Source: Acidobacteriota bacterium
GTDB lineage: Bacteria > Acidobacteriota > Blastocatellia > Pyrinomonadales > Pyrinomonadaceae
Length of the DNA stretch: 64,000 nt
Direction of reading: 5' to 3'
Assembly (NCBI GenBank): GCA_029781855.1
Contig: JAKOVX010000003.1
Span: 1 to 64,000 of the forward strand
The first letter of the stretch is position 1, and every line of letters begins with the position of its first letter. Positions 7,745-16,527 of this stretch are shown here, one piece after another. Position numbers and translations under genes: made by a program. The notes beneath the pieces were generated by a model. It searched no databases and was not told the DNA's origin. It saw only the letters and a program-made list of their open reading frames with translations.

Positions 7745-8203
7745 TCATGTACGGCGGCTAATGAATAGCGAGACGAGGAACAAGACAAACAGGGTCACAG
7801 ATGTTCCGGCAGAGACCAGGCAATACTGGCAAAACGCTCCGATCAACGTCGCCTGCACGTAGATAAGCCAGCCCGAAAACGAGGCCATCAAAAGTGTTTG
7901 GACGCCGAATAGCTTCCATGTCACTCGGTTCCCGAACGTGGCCAAAAGAGCTAACGAGAAAGCGAGGAAATACGCAAATGCTCCGTAGGCCGCAAGCGGA
8001 ACGCCGAAAAGCTCGGAATAAGAGCTCGTCAAAACCATCTCGCAGCCATTCGTTACACTGCACGGGACGGGTTCGGCCGTGTAATGGTGAACCGTCAGAT
8101 AGATCGCGTCCACCAGGCCAACGATCGCCACGACGGATGCTAGCCCTGAAAGCCACGCAGGCGGTCCAGCTTTCTGTTCCAAATCTTCGGTGGCGGTTGT
8201 CAC
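7745..8203 (-). CDS. Vitamin K epoxide reductase family protein (VKOR)
   Basis: This 152-residue integral membrane protein with four or five helices re-oxidises a periplasmic thiol oxidase using quinone. The family residues are present: the loop Cys pair (PVPCSVTNGCE, Cys48 and Cys54), Ser61, and the quinone-site CxxC (FCQYC, Cys125/Cys128). It starts with GTG at 8203, overlapping the stop of the DsbA-like gene by 4 bp (GTGA), so the two are translationally coupled. Bacterial VKORs are the DsbB counterpart in actinobacteria, cyanobacteria and others; here the partner is a separate protein and not a fused thioredoxin domain. Confidence 0.9.
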   Translation of the reverse strand: MTTATEDLEQKAGPPAWLSGLASVVAIVGLVDAIYLTVHHYTAEPVPCSVTNGCEMVLTSSYSELFGVPLAAYGAFAYFLAFSLALLATFGNRVTWKLFGVQTLLMASFSGWLIYVQATLIGAFCQYCLVSAGTSVTLFVLFLVSLFISRRT

Positions 8204-8973
8204 TTGTTTGAATTTGGGTCGGTTCCCGTGTTGGACGCAGGGGCCTGGCCTGCCGGCGCCGATGCCTTTTGCAGTTCAGCGTCGATTATGGTTTTCATAC
8301 CGTTGATATTGAAATCCCGATATTCGACCAAAACACCGTTAACAAATATCGTCGGCGTTGAATTGATGCCAAGCGCCCGGCCCCGCTTGAGGTCCTCGTC
8401 GACGCGGGATTTGGCGCCGAGGCCCGCCATGTCATTTTGAAATTTAGTCACGTCGATGCCGATCTTTTGAGCGTAACCGTCCCAGATCTGCTTGTATCCC
8501 GGATTTGCTGTCCATACCTGCTGGTTGGTGAACAGCAGGTTCTGCATGTCCCAGAACTTGCCCTGCAGGCCGGCAGCTTCGGCAGCAACGGAGGCGTCGT
8601 ACGTCTTATCGTGAGCTGGTATCGCCAGCGGGAAATTGCGGTAAATAAACTTGATGCGGCTGCCGTAGAGCGACTTGACCTCGTTCATTAGGGGATGCAT
8701 CGCGGCACACGTCGGACACTGATAATCAGCAAACTCCTCGACCGTTACAGACGCAGTCGGCGAGCCAGTCATGTTTGGCGGTATGGCTCCGGGAGGGATA
8801 TTTACCGGCGTACCGGATGGCTTTTTATTATTGCTGTTCGCGGTTACCGTATTGGCAGGTTGTACCGAATTCGACGTTGAATAGAACCACCACGCCGCGA
8901 TCAGTCCGGCTATCAATACCAATCCGATAATGACCACCGGGAGGTTGCTGTTATTTTGTTTTTGATTTGCCAT
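8200..8973 (-). CDS. Membrane-anchored DsbA-like thiol:disulfide oxidoreductase
   Basis: This 257-residue protein has an N-terminal signal anchor (LPVVIIGLVLIAGLIAAWWF, ~11-30) and a Pro/Asn/Thr-rich linker (~35-70). A thioredoxin-fold DsbA domain follows with CPTC (Cys86, Cys89) and the cis-Pro loop (INSTPTIFVNG). The periplasmic side is expected. It would insert disulfides into exported proteins and be re-oxidised by the VKOR encoded immediately downstream. It begins 27 bp after the dxs stop, so dxs, dsbA-like and VKOR probably form one transcript. The C-terminal tail (SAPAGQAPASNTG …) is low complexity. Confidence 0.9.
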   Translation of the reverse strand: MANQKQNNSNLPVVIIGLVLIAGLIAAWWFYSTSNSVQPANTVTANSNNKKPSGTPVNIPPGAIPPNMTGSPTASVTVEEFADYQCPTCAAMHPLMNEVKSLYGSRIKFIYRNFPLAIPAHDKTYDASVAAEAAGLQGKFWDMQNLLFTNQQVWTANPGYKQIWDGYAQKIGIDVTKFQNDMAGLGAKSRVDEDLKRGRALGINSTPTIFVNGVLVEYRDFNINGMKTIIDAELQKASAPAGQAPASNTGTDPNSNK

Positions 8974-9000
8974 TATTATTAATTAAATATTGTGCTCGTC

Positions 9001-10929
9001 TCACTTTACCGCTCTGAAACGACGGCTGCCCGTGTCCTTGTGGTCGAGATCAGCCAACGTTGCGACCACCTTTGCGCATATTCCCTCCGCGTTAAGGCCA
9101 TAGTTGCCAAGTAGCCGTTTAGGATCGCCGTGGGTTACGATCTCGTCCGGCACGCCCATTCTAACCACCTTGACCGAATCCTGTAAACCATTAGATTCCA
9201 ACAGTTCAATAACGGCTGAGCCAAAACCACCGGCAAGATAGGCTTCCTCAACGGTCACGATCAAACGGTGTTCGCGAGCGATCGCAAGGATCATCTCCTC
9301 ATCAAGCGGCTTGACGAAACGCGCATTAACGACGGTAGGCTTAATACCCTGCGGCACAAGCATTTCTGCCGCAGCTACCGAGGGATAAACCATTGAGCCA
9401 TAGGCGATAATTGCAACGTCACTGCCTTCTTTAAGGATCTCGCCTTTGCCGATCTCAATAAGTGCGGGTGGCATCGAAATATCAACTCCAAAGCCATTGC
9501 CCCGCGGATACCGGATCGCTGCCGGACCCGGAAACTCGATCGCCGTATGGATCATGTCGCGGAGTTCGGCCTCGTCCTTGGGTGCCATGAGCACGATATT
9601 TGGATAACCGCGAAAGTATGCAATGTCGAGCAATCCGTGATGGGTAGGGCCGTCAGCCCCAACGATCCCGGCCCTGTCCATTGCAAATGTGACGTTCAGA
9701 TCCTGCAAACAGACATCGTGTATCACCTGATCAAACCCACGTTGAAGAAAGGTCGAGTAAATTGCCGCGACCGGTTTCAAACCTTCGCAGGCCATTCCGG
9801 CACAAAACGTAACGGCGTGCTGCTCGGCAATGCCAACGTCGAAGGCGCGGTCCGGAAACTTCTCCAGGATCTTATCAACGCCAGTCCCGTCCGGCATGGC
9901 AGCTGTCAGGGCTATGATCGCCTCATCGTTTGCCATCAAGTCGCACATTGTCTCACCAAAAACCTGCGTATAGGTGGGCGGGGCCGTCTTTGTTGACTTG
10001 TACGGAAGTCCCGTTTTCGGGTCGAAGGGGCCCGTCGCGTGATATGCGTAGTAGTTCTTTTCCGGGTTGGGGAACCCTTTTCCTTTGGTCGTCAACGCAT
10101 GAACTATAACCGGACCATCGTCGACTTTCTTCGCCTCTTCTAGGGCCTTAACCAGCATTGGGACATTGTGGCCATCAACGTAACCGATGTATTTGAACCC
10201 AAGTTCGTTTACAAGGGCTCCGGGCAACACGGCGGCGGCGATCGCGTCCTTAAAGGTCTTAGCGGCTCGTCTCAGTCGCTCGCCGAAATGCGGAACGCTC
10301 TCAAGAGCATCACCAATCTCTTCCTTGATATGCTGGTAGCTCTGTGCCTCTTTGATCCGGTTAAGATATCGGCTCAATGCCCCTACCGCCGGAGCGATGG
10401 ACATCTCGTTATCATTCAAAAGCACTATCAGCCTGGATTTGAGGTGGCCGGCCTGGTTTATAGCCTCCATCGCCATTCCGCCGGCAAGTGATGAATCGCC
10501 AATGAGGGCACAGACGTGAAAATCCTCGCCCTTTCGATCTCGAGCGACGGCCATTCCGAGCGCCGCCGAGAGCGACGTCGAAGCATGGCCGGCACCAAAG
10601 GTATCGTATTCCGACTCGTCACGACGCAGGAATCCCGAAAGGCCGCCATCCTGCTTGATCGTGTGAAGTTGGTCACGGCGACCGGTCAGGATCTTGTGAG
10701 CGTAAGCCTGATGGCCGACATCCCAAACCAGGCGATCATTCGGCGTATCGAAAACATAGTGCATCGCCACAGCCAGTTCGACCGCACCGAGGCTTGCACC
10801 CGTGTGGCCGCCAACTTGTGAGCACGTGTCGATTATGAACTGCCGGACCTCGTCAGCAACTTCTTGCAGGTCCTCTACGCGTAACTGCCTCAGATCGGCC
10901 GGTGAATTAATTTCAGATAAAAATCTCAT
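9001..10929 (-). CDS. dxs: 1-deoxy-D-xylulose-5-phosphate synthase
   Basis: This 642-residue enzyme has the usual Dxs length. It is thiamine-diphosphate dependent and condenses pyruvate with glyceraldehyde-3-phosphate, the first step of the MEP isoprenoid pathway. Visible signatures are the N-terminal VGGHTGASLGAVELAVAMHY and DVGHQAYAHKILTGR, the ThDP/Mg site (CALIGDSSLAGG … LLNDNEM), and the transketolase middle domain (FDVGIAEQHAVTFCAGMA). The C-terminal domain contains YLAGGFGSAV. It is followed at 27 bp by the DsbA-like gene. Isoprenoids feed quinone synthesis, which VKOR uses, but functional coupling is only inferred. Confidence 0.96.
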   Translation of the reverse strand: MRFLSEINSPADLRQLRVEDLQEVADEVRQFIIDTCSQVGGHTGASLGAVELAVAMHYVFDTPNDRLVWDVGHQAYAHKILTGRRDQLHTIKQDGGLSGFLRRDESEYDTFGAGHASTSLSAALGMAVARDRKGEDFHVCALIGDSSLAGGMAMEAINQAGHLKSRLIVLLNDNEMSIAPAVGALSRYLNRIKEAQSYQHIKEEIGDALESVPHFGERLRRAAKTFKDAIAAAVLPGALVNELGFKYIGYVDGHNVPMLVKALEEAKKVDDGPVIVHALTTKGKGFPNPEKNYYAYHATGPFDPKTGLPYKSTKTAPPTYTQVFGETMCDLMANDEAIIALTAAMPDGTGVDKILEKFPDRAFDVGIAEQHAVTFCAGMACEGLKPVAAIYSTFLQRGFDQVIHDVCLQDLNVTFAMDRAGIVGADGPTHHGLLDIAYFRGYPNIVLMAPKDEAELRDMIHTAIEFPGPAAIRYPRGNGFGVDISMPPALIEIGKGEILKEGSDVAIIAYGSMVYPSVAAAEMLVPQGIKPTVVNARFVKPLDEEMILAIAREHRLIVTVEEAYLAGGFGSAVIELLESNGLQDSVKVVRMGVPDEIVTHGDPKRLLGNYGLNAEGICAKVVATLADLDHKDTGSRRFRAVK

Positions 10930-11142
10930 TTATTGCGAACGCCGCCCGTAACCTTAAATTTCGCATTTTCAGCCCCGAAATTGCAAATGTTAAGGATGAA
11001 TCACTTACGAGTTGGACTATATCGCCGGAAACCCCAATTGACATATCTTTACACAATTTACGAGATTTACTACGGCTAAACGGCTACTTCAGGCGTCTTA
11101 ACCAATGATGGCGAGAGCCAAATAATTTCAATGAGGTAAGAA

Positions 11143-11718
11143 ATGTCATTTAGAACTAAACTTTTCAAATTCGCAACGATCGCCGGCGCTACCGCAGTAT
11201 TTGCGACAATGAGTCTTGCTCAGGACAGCAAATCCACTACGAACCCGACAGACAAGGCCGGCAATCCGCAGAAAACCGAGCGCGGGTTTGGCAAGCGGGG
11301 CTTTGGCGAGCGCAAATTCGGCGGCCGTCATTTCGGCCCCGGGATGAAGGGCCGCGGCATGGGAATGATGCTGCACGGCCTCGATCTGACGGACGCACAG
11401 AAGACCCAGATCCAATCGATAATGGCCGCTAACAAGCCCACGCAGGAAGCCCGCGATGAAATGCGGACACTGATGATGGCTAAGCGAACAGGCACTTTGA
11501 CCACTGATCAGCAGAGCCGTTTGACGGCCCTTCGGACCGGTGCGGAGCAGAAACGGATCGCGGTTCACGAACAGATCCTGTCGGTCCTGACACCGGAACA
11601 GAAGGCCAAGCTCGACCAGCGCAAGCAGGAGATGCAGCAGCGTATGGAACAGCGTAAGCAGTGGCGTCAGCAGAAGCAGACGGGCACGGCACCGACCGAA
11701 AAGCCGGTCACTAACTGA
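11143..11718 (+). CDS. Spy/CpxP-like periplasmic protein
   Basis: This 191-residue protein has a signal peptide (MSFRTKLFKFATIAGATAVF, cleaved near SLAQ). A basic Gly/Phe/Arg segment follows (GFGKRGFGERKFGGRHFGPG, ~39-58). The rest is an all-helical region with the two family motifs LTDAQKTQIQ (~84) and LTPEQKAKLDQ (~146), ending in a Gln/Arg/Lys-rich tail. Spy and CpxP are ATP-independent chaperones or stress sensors of the envelope. GAGG upstream of the ATG supports the start. A strong terminator follows at 11743-11780. The GFG-rich insertion is unusual for the family. Confidence 0.75.
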   Translation: MSFRTKLFKFATIAGATAVFATMSLAQDSKSTTNPTDKAGNPQKTERGFGKRGFGERKFGGRHFGPGMKGRGMGMMLHGLDLTDAQKTQIQSIMAANKPTQEARDEMRTLMMAKRTGTLTTDQQSRLTALRTGAEQKRIAVHEQILSVLTPEQKAKLDQRKQEMQQRMEQRKQWRQQKQTGTAPTEKPVTN

Positions 11719-11742
11719 TCCGGCTTTTTAGCCGATGATCTG

Positions 11743-11780
11743 AAAAAGCGCTGAGAGCGATCTCGGCGCTTTTCTGTTTT
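11743..11780 (+). terminator. Rho-independent terminator after the Spy-like gene
   Basis: The stem pairs AAAAGCGC with GCGCTTTT and GAGA with TCTC across one U-G wobble, closing a GCGA loop. TTTTCTGTTTTTG follows. The position 25 bp after the stop fits. Confidence 0.8.
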
Positions 11781-11827
11781 TGTGGCCGCGAATGAGGCAA
11801 TTGCGCCAAAAAACCGGCAATGCGAGC

Positions 11828-11938
11828 CAGGCGCACTCGATACCCGTCTCAGGCGCTATGTTTACCCCTCTCAGGCGCACTCGATACCCGCCTCAGGCGC
11901 TATGTTTACCCCCTCCAGGCGCACTCGGTGTTTTGGGG
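11828..11938 (-). repeat. 22-bp tandem array, five units (copy 2)
   Basis: CAGGCGC units start at 11828, 11850, 11872, 11894 and 11916, the same strict 22-bp period and wording as the array at 5962-6085 but on the opposite strand. This copy has five units instead of six, and the order of variant units (CTATGTTTACC type and ACTCGATACCC type) differs. The array therefore varies in copy number between otherwise near-identical elements. Confidence 0.85.
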
Positions 11939-12085
11939 TAGTTTGACACGTTGTTGCATGTTTGCGGAAAAAGCCGCCACCCCCGGATAAAGATCAAGCG
12001 CCAAAACTCTTGTTTTCCTGACACCGAGAATTTCAAAGCACACGATCAGATCGTTCGTTCCACCTGAGTGACCATAGTTTCGTTC
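11865..12085 (-). repeat. 221-bp repeat, copy 2 (inverted partner at 5803-6023)
   Basis: This is the reverse complement of 5803-6023 with a single substitution over 221 positions. The left part belongs to the 22-bp array and the right part (about 11940-12085) is unique sequence ending …CATAGTTTCGTTC. It lies between the Spy-like gene's terminator and the DUF3857 cluster. The two copies could recombine and invert the 5.8 kb between them. Confidence 0.9.
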
Positions 12086-12392
12086 CCCCGGGAACGGTCG
12101 GCGCTCGTCGTGTCCGACATCTCGGCCGATGTCTCGACACACACCTGAACGAGTAAGTTCACCAAGATGTGAGCCAGATGGCCACCTTGACTCGTCTGAC
12201 GGGAATGAGGACGACAGCCCTTCGGCTAAGAAAAATGGTCTTGGATCAAGGCGGATCCTCGAAGATCCTAGACAAATGCGTGGTCAACGGTCATATCAAC
12301 CAAGATCTGATCACAAATTTCAGACATATCTTCGCCGCCGATGTCGCACATAGCAGCACCTATAAGAAAGCCTGCCTGAACCGGCGAGGCGG
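12086..12392. other. Gene-free flank of repeat copy 2, possible mobile-element remnant
   Basis: I see no convincing gene. The left part shares words with the flank of copy 1 (CCGACATCTCGGCCGA at about 12114; TTCACCAAGATGTGAGCC at about 12157). A plus-strand frame of about 118 codons starts at 12169 (MSQMATLTRLTG…) but runs antisense into the end of the DUF3857 gene and has no ribosome binding site. Its first part could be the decayed remainder of an inserted gene. The segment up to 12392 has no detectable promoter or strong hairpin. Confidence 0.3.
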
Positions 12393-14378
12393 TTATTTTT
12401 TGACCAGGACGACCGGGGCTTGTTCGGCGGCGCGGACGCTGCTGAAGAATTTTCGTACGCTGTCGTATTTGTCGGCCGGTATGGTCGCCCGGTTCATTTT
12501 CATAGAACGCTTAAAGGTCAGATAGTCGCCATCGACGGTGTAGGTCGCCGAGAATTTGCCGAACGGCGTTTCGACGTTGGCTGCGTCGGGGAGTTCGTCG
12601 ACGACAAAGCCCGCGGGCAGCTTTACACGCATACTCTCGGTGTAGAGGCTGGCGTCGACGACGTACGGATGGTACCGCTTGCCCTCGGTGAACGAGAGCC
12701 GGTCGTGGCGGCTGACGATCGCCGGTTTGAAGACCATCAGGCGGCCCTGCATTATCTGGGCGTAGGATCCAGCCGCAAATTCGACGTCGAGGTCAAAGTT
12801 GCCCGTATCGTGATCGTCCTTGGTCTCGATCTTGGTTGCCTTGATGCCGGTCGCACCGCGGGTCAGCCATTTTTCGATCATCTTGTTGTAATCGACGTTC
12901 GAGAGCTGGCGGAGCATCGCCCGTTCACGCGTCGCGGACTGGCCGACGGTCTTTTCGTTGATCTTGCCGCTGATGTTGCCGGTCGCGTCGAGCGTCATTT
13001 CGACCGTGCGGTCGAGGCGGTTCATCTCGGCCGGCGTGACGGGCATCTGCGTCAGGTTGGTCGTGTCCTTGTTGTCGATGAGGGCGTAGCTGCCCTGCTC
13101 GTCCTCAGGGAGGTCGCCGAGCTGCGTGTACGGGTCGGTCGCGTCAAAGATCAGCAGCCGGCCGAGCGTCGGGTGGACGATCACCGACGGTGCGGTGGTC
13201 TCGTCGCTGACCTTGATGGCGATGATGCAGTGGTTGAACTGGTGCGGCGACGCCCACTCGGGGCGGACATAGGTCGCGTCGTCTGCCGTTATGCTGACCA
13301 TATACGACGGTATTTTCAGGACGCTGAGCATCGCGCGCATCAGGTTCGCCTTGTCCTTGCAGTCGCCGTACGATTTGGCAAATACCTCGGTCGCCGCGTG
13401 CGGCCGGTAGCCACCGCCGCGTCCGGTGCCGATCTGGATCGAGATGTACTGGATCTGCTGGACGAATCGCGAGATGGCGCGGATCCGGTCAAATTCGGTC
13501 TTCGCACCGTCGGCGAGCTCGTGGGCCTTTGCCGCCAAGGCGTCATCGACCGTCATCTGCGGGTCTTCGAGCTCGGCCATCCAGCGGGCGACGTCGGCCC
13601 AATTGGAAAACGTGCGGATCTGGCTGGCGCTCGAACCCGTGGGAAAGAAACTGACGGCAAGCCTCGGCGCCAGGCTCGAACGGCTCGGGCTGCCGGCCTC
13701 GGGCGGAATCGGCGACAGATCGCGGAGCTCCCAGACGTATGACGAGCCGTTGACCGAGGGCTCGACCTTGGTCGCGGTGTTAAAGGTTATCCCCTGCGCC
13801 GACCAACCATTCGGCAGATCGAGGCTGATCCGCGAATACAACACCGGCATGTCGGTCTGGAAAAGAAACTGGAACTGGCTGAAGACCGTTCGTTCCTCGG
13901 AAATGGTCTGATAGCCAAAAACATCACCTTCGCTCGTGTCGTCGGACGCGTCGATCAGGCGGATGCGCCCCTCGTTATAAAGGTCGTTCCGCTGCAGAGC
14001 GACGTCGATCATCTCCTTTTTTCCGTAGCTCTTGTTCTGTCCTGCACGGCGGATGAGCCACGCGTCGATGTCCTTGACCTTTTCGCCGTCCGTATTGTAA
14101 ACGACGCTGGCAATGGCCTCCCGTCGGCCCTCGCGGGTCAGGATACGGATCGCGAAGCGGCGGGTCCGGGTGACCTTTCCGTCGGAGTCGACGGACACGG
14201 ATTCCTCATTGCGAAGAACGACGGCCGGCACATCCTTGATCTCGTAGGTCGGAGTGGCCGTCCGTGCGGCCTCCTGCAGCCATCCCGGCGGGTCGTCAGC
14301 ACGGGCGACGCCGGCACCGGCGAGCAGGATAACGCATGAAAACACGAAAGAGATTAGTGGGTAGATGGTCTTTTTCAT
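12393..14378 (-). CDS. Exported DUF3857/transglutaminase-like protein, triad intact
   Basis: This 661-residue protein has a signal peptide (MKKTIYPLISFVFSCVILLA …ARADD). ATG 14378, with AAGGAG upstream, is preferred over an earlier in-frame ATG at 14438. The N-terminal half is DUF3857 (beta-rich; …VTRTRRFAIRILTREGRREA …). The middle is a transglutaminase-like papain-fold domain (YGDCKDKANLMRAML …), and the C-terminal third is beta-rich. The triad can be read as Cys340, His383 (FNHC) and Asp412 (FDATDP). The family's substrate is unknown; crosslinking or proteolysis of periplasmic or surface proteins is possible. It is last of four tandem paralogues and the only one with a complete triad. The gap to the upstream gene is 49 bp, so an operon is likely. 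Confidence 0.85.
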   Translation of the reverse strand: MKKTIYPLISFVFSCVILLAGAGVARADDPPGWLQEAARTATPTYEIKDVPAVVLRNEESVSVDSDGKVTRTRRFAIRILTREGRREAIASVVYNTDGEKVKDIDAWLIRRAGQNKSYGKKEMIDVALQRNDLYNEGRIRLIDASDDTSEGDVFGYQTISEERTVFSQFQFLFQTDMPVLYSRISLDLPNGWSAQGITFNTATKVEPSVNGSSYVWELRDLSPIPPEAGSPSRSSLAPRLAVSFFPTGSSASQIRTFSNWADVARWMAELEDPQMTVDDALAAKAHELADGAKTEFDRIRAISRFVQQIQYISIQIGTGRGGGYRPHAATEVFAKSYGDCKDKANLMRAMLSVLKIPSYMVSITADDATYVRPEWASPHQFNHCIIAIKVSDETTAPSVIVHPTLGRLLIFDATDPYTQLGDLPEDEQGSYALIDNKDTTNLTQMPVTPAEMNRLDRTVEMTLDATGNISGKINEKTVGQSATRERAMLRQLSNVDYNKMIEKWLTRGATGIKATKIETKDDHDTGNFDLDVEFAAGSYAQIMQGRLMVFKPAIVSRHDRLSFTEGKRYHPYVVDASLYTESMRVKLPAGFVVDELPDAANVETPFGKFSATYTVDGDYLTFKRSMKMNRATIPADKYDSVRKFFSSVRAAEQAPVVLVKK

Positions 14379-14427
14379 TTCTGTACTCCTTATGCGCCGG
14401 AGATTATTACTTATATATAATATCCGC

Positions 14428-16434
14428 TCACTTGTCATTTTTCACCAATAATATGCCCTGAGTGTCCATTCGGTGAATGGAATCGAAATAGCCCTTGATC
14501 CGGGCGTAGGCATATTTGCTGTACGTTAAGGTCGATCTGCTGCCTAGGACGAATGTCCGGTTGTAATGGAGCGTCGAGCCGTCGGCCGATAGGTCGAGCT
14601 TCGATTCGCATGAGAGATTGCCGTCATCGTCGGTGACCTTTTGCATCGGGTCGGTCGATTCTGACTTATAGCCGGCCGGTAGTTTGATCGTGATGTCGTC
14701 CAATTCCTCCCAGGCGTAATCGAACGAGATGTCGTACTTTCGGGTGCTCTTAACAAATTTCGGACCGGTGCTGCGCTCGAAGATGTTCGGCTGGACGAAC
14801 AAACGCTTGCCCGTGCGGTCGGCATAAGCCGGCAACTTGATGTGGAATGCGTACGTGAACGGCTTGTTGCCGTCGGTCACATTCTCGATCGAGATCGCAG
14901 TTATCTCGGCGGTTCCTATCGTTTGGCTCTTGATAGAGTCGGTCAGGATCTTTTCGCGTTCGGCGGTCGTCCTATCGTCATTTTGTTCCTTCAGAGCGGC
15001 GCCGAGCTGACCGGTGTATTCGATCCGAACGTCGCCCTCGATCGTGCCGTCCTCATTCAAATGCAGATCGGCCGTACGCTTTCGCACGGACACCTCCGGC
15101 GAAGAGCGCGGCGTGTTGACGAAGAACGGCTTTTCCTTGTCCGAAATAAGGACGGGCTCGCCTTCGACCGTCGACGGCAGGCTGCCGTACGGTATGTAGC
15201 GGCCGCTCGGGGCAAAGAACCGCCATGTGTCGCCGATCTTGGCGGCGATGATCTCCGCTCGAATAAAAAACGCGTTCCCCAGAGATCTGTCAAAAGCTGG
15301 TTCAGTACGCGACGCAACATTGGCGACCCGGACGTCGATACCGATCGAGGCGAGCATTGCCCCAAAGAGCATGTCCTTGTCGTGCCAGGTCCCAGTGCCG
15401 CGGCTTATCGCGTCGGACGGCCTTTTATTCGGCTTGACGTTCTTGAGCTGCTCGGGTGTCATTCCGGTCGCATCGTCGTCGACGTTCATCACGTGATCGC
15501 GGCAATATTCGTATATCCGACGCAAACGGGTTTCGGTGTCGGTCGCGTCGCCGATCACCTTGACGGCCGCTTGTTTGATCTCATTGTTCGGCTCGAGCAA
15601 TGATTTGTGATAATCGTACGTGTCGCGGCCGATGTGGCGCCAATATTCTTCGGCGGAGGCTTTGGAGTCGTCGCCCTCGTAATAGACGAGGATCCAGGGC
15701 TGCACCTCATACTCGGAGGGCATGAACGCCTCTTCCTTGAACGACGGTATGTCCTCCATCGAGGTGCTGTAATAGCCGCCGGCGTCGGGCGTGAAATGGC
15801 TGCTGGTGTTGATCGAATGGACCCGCATTCCGAGATTGAAATACGGGGCCGCCACCGGCTTGATATAGTACTTTACGTACCGCACCGGGATCTCGCGGGC
15901 CAATTTGAGCCGAACGAAGTAGCTGAGAGAATTGCCGCGTATCTCGGTCCAGCGGTATTCGACGATCGAACCGACCTTCACGTTCGGCAGCACGAACGAC
16001 TTGGAGAGAAACTTGATGCCCTTTCCCTTGACGGTTTCCCGTTCAAAGATATCTGACGGCTTTACTTCGGCAATGGATCCCCCGGGATCGATAGTGCGGG
16101 CGGCGATGTCCTTGACAGAAACATCGACGCCGAGGTCGCCGGCCTTGCCGAACGCGATATCTATGCGGTTATTGTCGTCACGGCCCTTTTCGGTGAAGAT
16201 CTTGATCCTGATGTAGTGCCGCATCACGGTTCTGAACCCACGCCCGTGTTCGTCGGCAACGCGCACTTCCCAAAACAGCACCTCGGCATCGGCGTCGGGC
16301 TCGACCTTCGGCGTTTTCATCTGGAGTTCTTCCTGTGTGACGGGCTGCCAGTCGTTGTCCTGGGCGATCGCGTAGATACAGAGTAATTGGATAGCTGCGA
16401 GGATAACCAACGATCGTGTGGAGAATCTGCCCAT
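14428..16434 (-). CDS. Exported DUF3857 protein with degenerate transglutaminase domain (1)
   Basis: This 668-residue paralogue has a signal peptide (MGRFSTRSLVILAAIQLLCI, then YAIAQ). DUF3857 wording follows (WQPVTQEELQMKTPKVEPDA … HYIRIKIFTEKGRDDNN). The transglutaminase-like middle domain aligns with the intact paralogue around GTWHDKDMLFGAML. The catalytic Cys position is Trp350, and the expected His and Asp stretches (NAFFIRAEI; FFAPSGRY) also lack the triad residues. It should therefore be a pseudoenzyme, perhaps structural or binding. It lies 49 bp upstream of the intact paralogue and 93 bp downstream of the next one, all on the minus strand. Confidence 0.8.
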   Translation of the reverse strand: MGRFSTRSLVILAAIQLLCIYAIAQDNDWQPVTQEELQMKTPKVEPDADAEVLFWEVRVADEHGRGFRTVMRHYIRIKIFTEKGRDDNNRIDIAFGKAGDLGVDVSVKDIAARTIDPGGSIAEVKPSDIFERETVKGKGIKFLSKSFVLPNVKVGSIVEYRWTEIRGNSLSYFVRLKLAREIPVRYVKYYIKPVAAPYFNLGMRVHSINTSSHFTPDAGGYYSTSMEDIPSFKEEAFMPSEYEVQPWILVYYEGDDSKASAEEYWRHIGRDTYDYHKSLLEPNNEIKQAAVKVIGDATDTETRLRRIYEYCRDHVMNVDDDATGMTPEQLKNVKPNKRPSDAISRGTGTWHDKDMLFGAMLASIGIDVRVANVASRTEPAFDRSLGNAFFIRAEIIAAKIGDTWRFFAPSGRYIPYGSLPSTVEGEPVLISDKEKPFFVNTPRSSPEVSVRKRTADLHLNEDGTIEGDVRIEYTGQLGAALKEQNDDRTTAEREKILTDSIKSQTIGTAEITAISIENVTDGNKPFTYAFHIKLPAYADRTGKRLFVQPNIFERSTGPKFVKSTRKYDISFDYAWEELDDITIKLPAGYKSESTDPMQKVTDDDGNLSCESKLDLSADGSTLHYNRTFVLGSRSTLTYSKYAYARIKGYFDSIHRMDTQGILLVKNDK

Positions 16435-16527
16435 ATTACTAACTGTCCCGGGCTGCCGGCGAATGAACTTGTCGAGGAACCGCCGCCGGATCAGATCGTT
16501 CTAAAACTGATAGTTCAGCCTTACATC

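Noticed and set aside
12169..12525. Plus-strand frame MSQMATLTRLTG… as a gene
   Set aside because: The second half is antisense to the end of the DUF3857 gene and no ribosome binding site is seen; at best the remnant of an inserted gene.
12420..13742. Long plus-strand open frame (440 codons) antisense to the DUF3857 gene
   Set aside because: Arg/Val/Asp-rich low-information translation, no ribosome binding site, and fully antisense to a gene with a clear domain layout; such shadow frames are expected in GC-rich DNA. The same holds for frames antisense to the other three paralogues.
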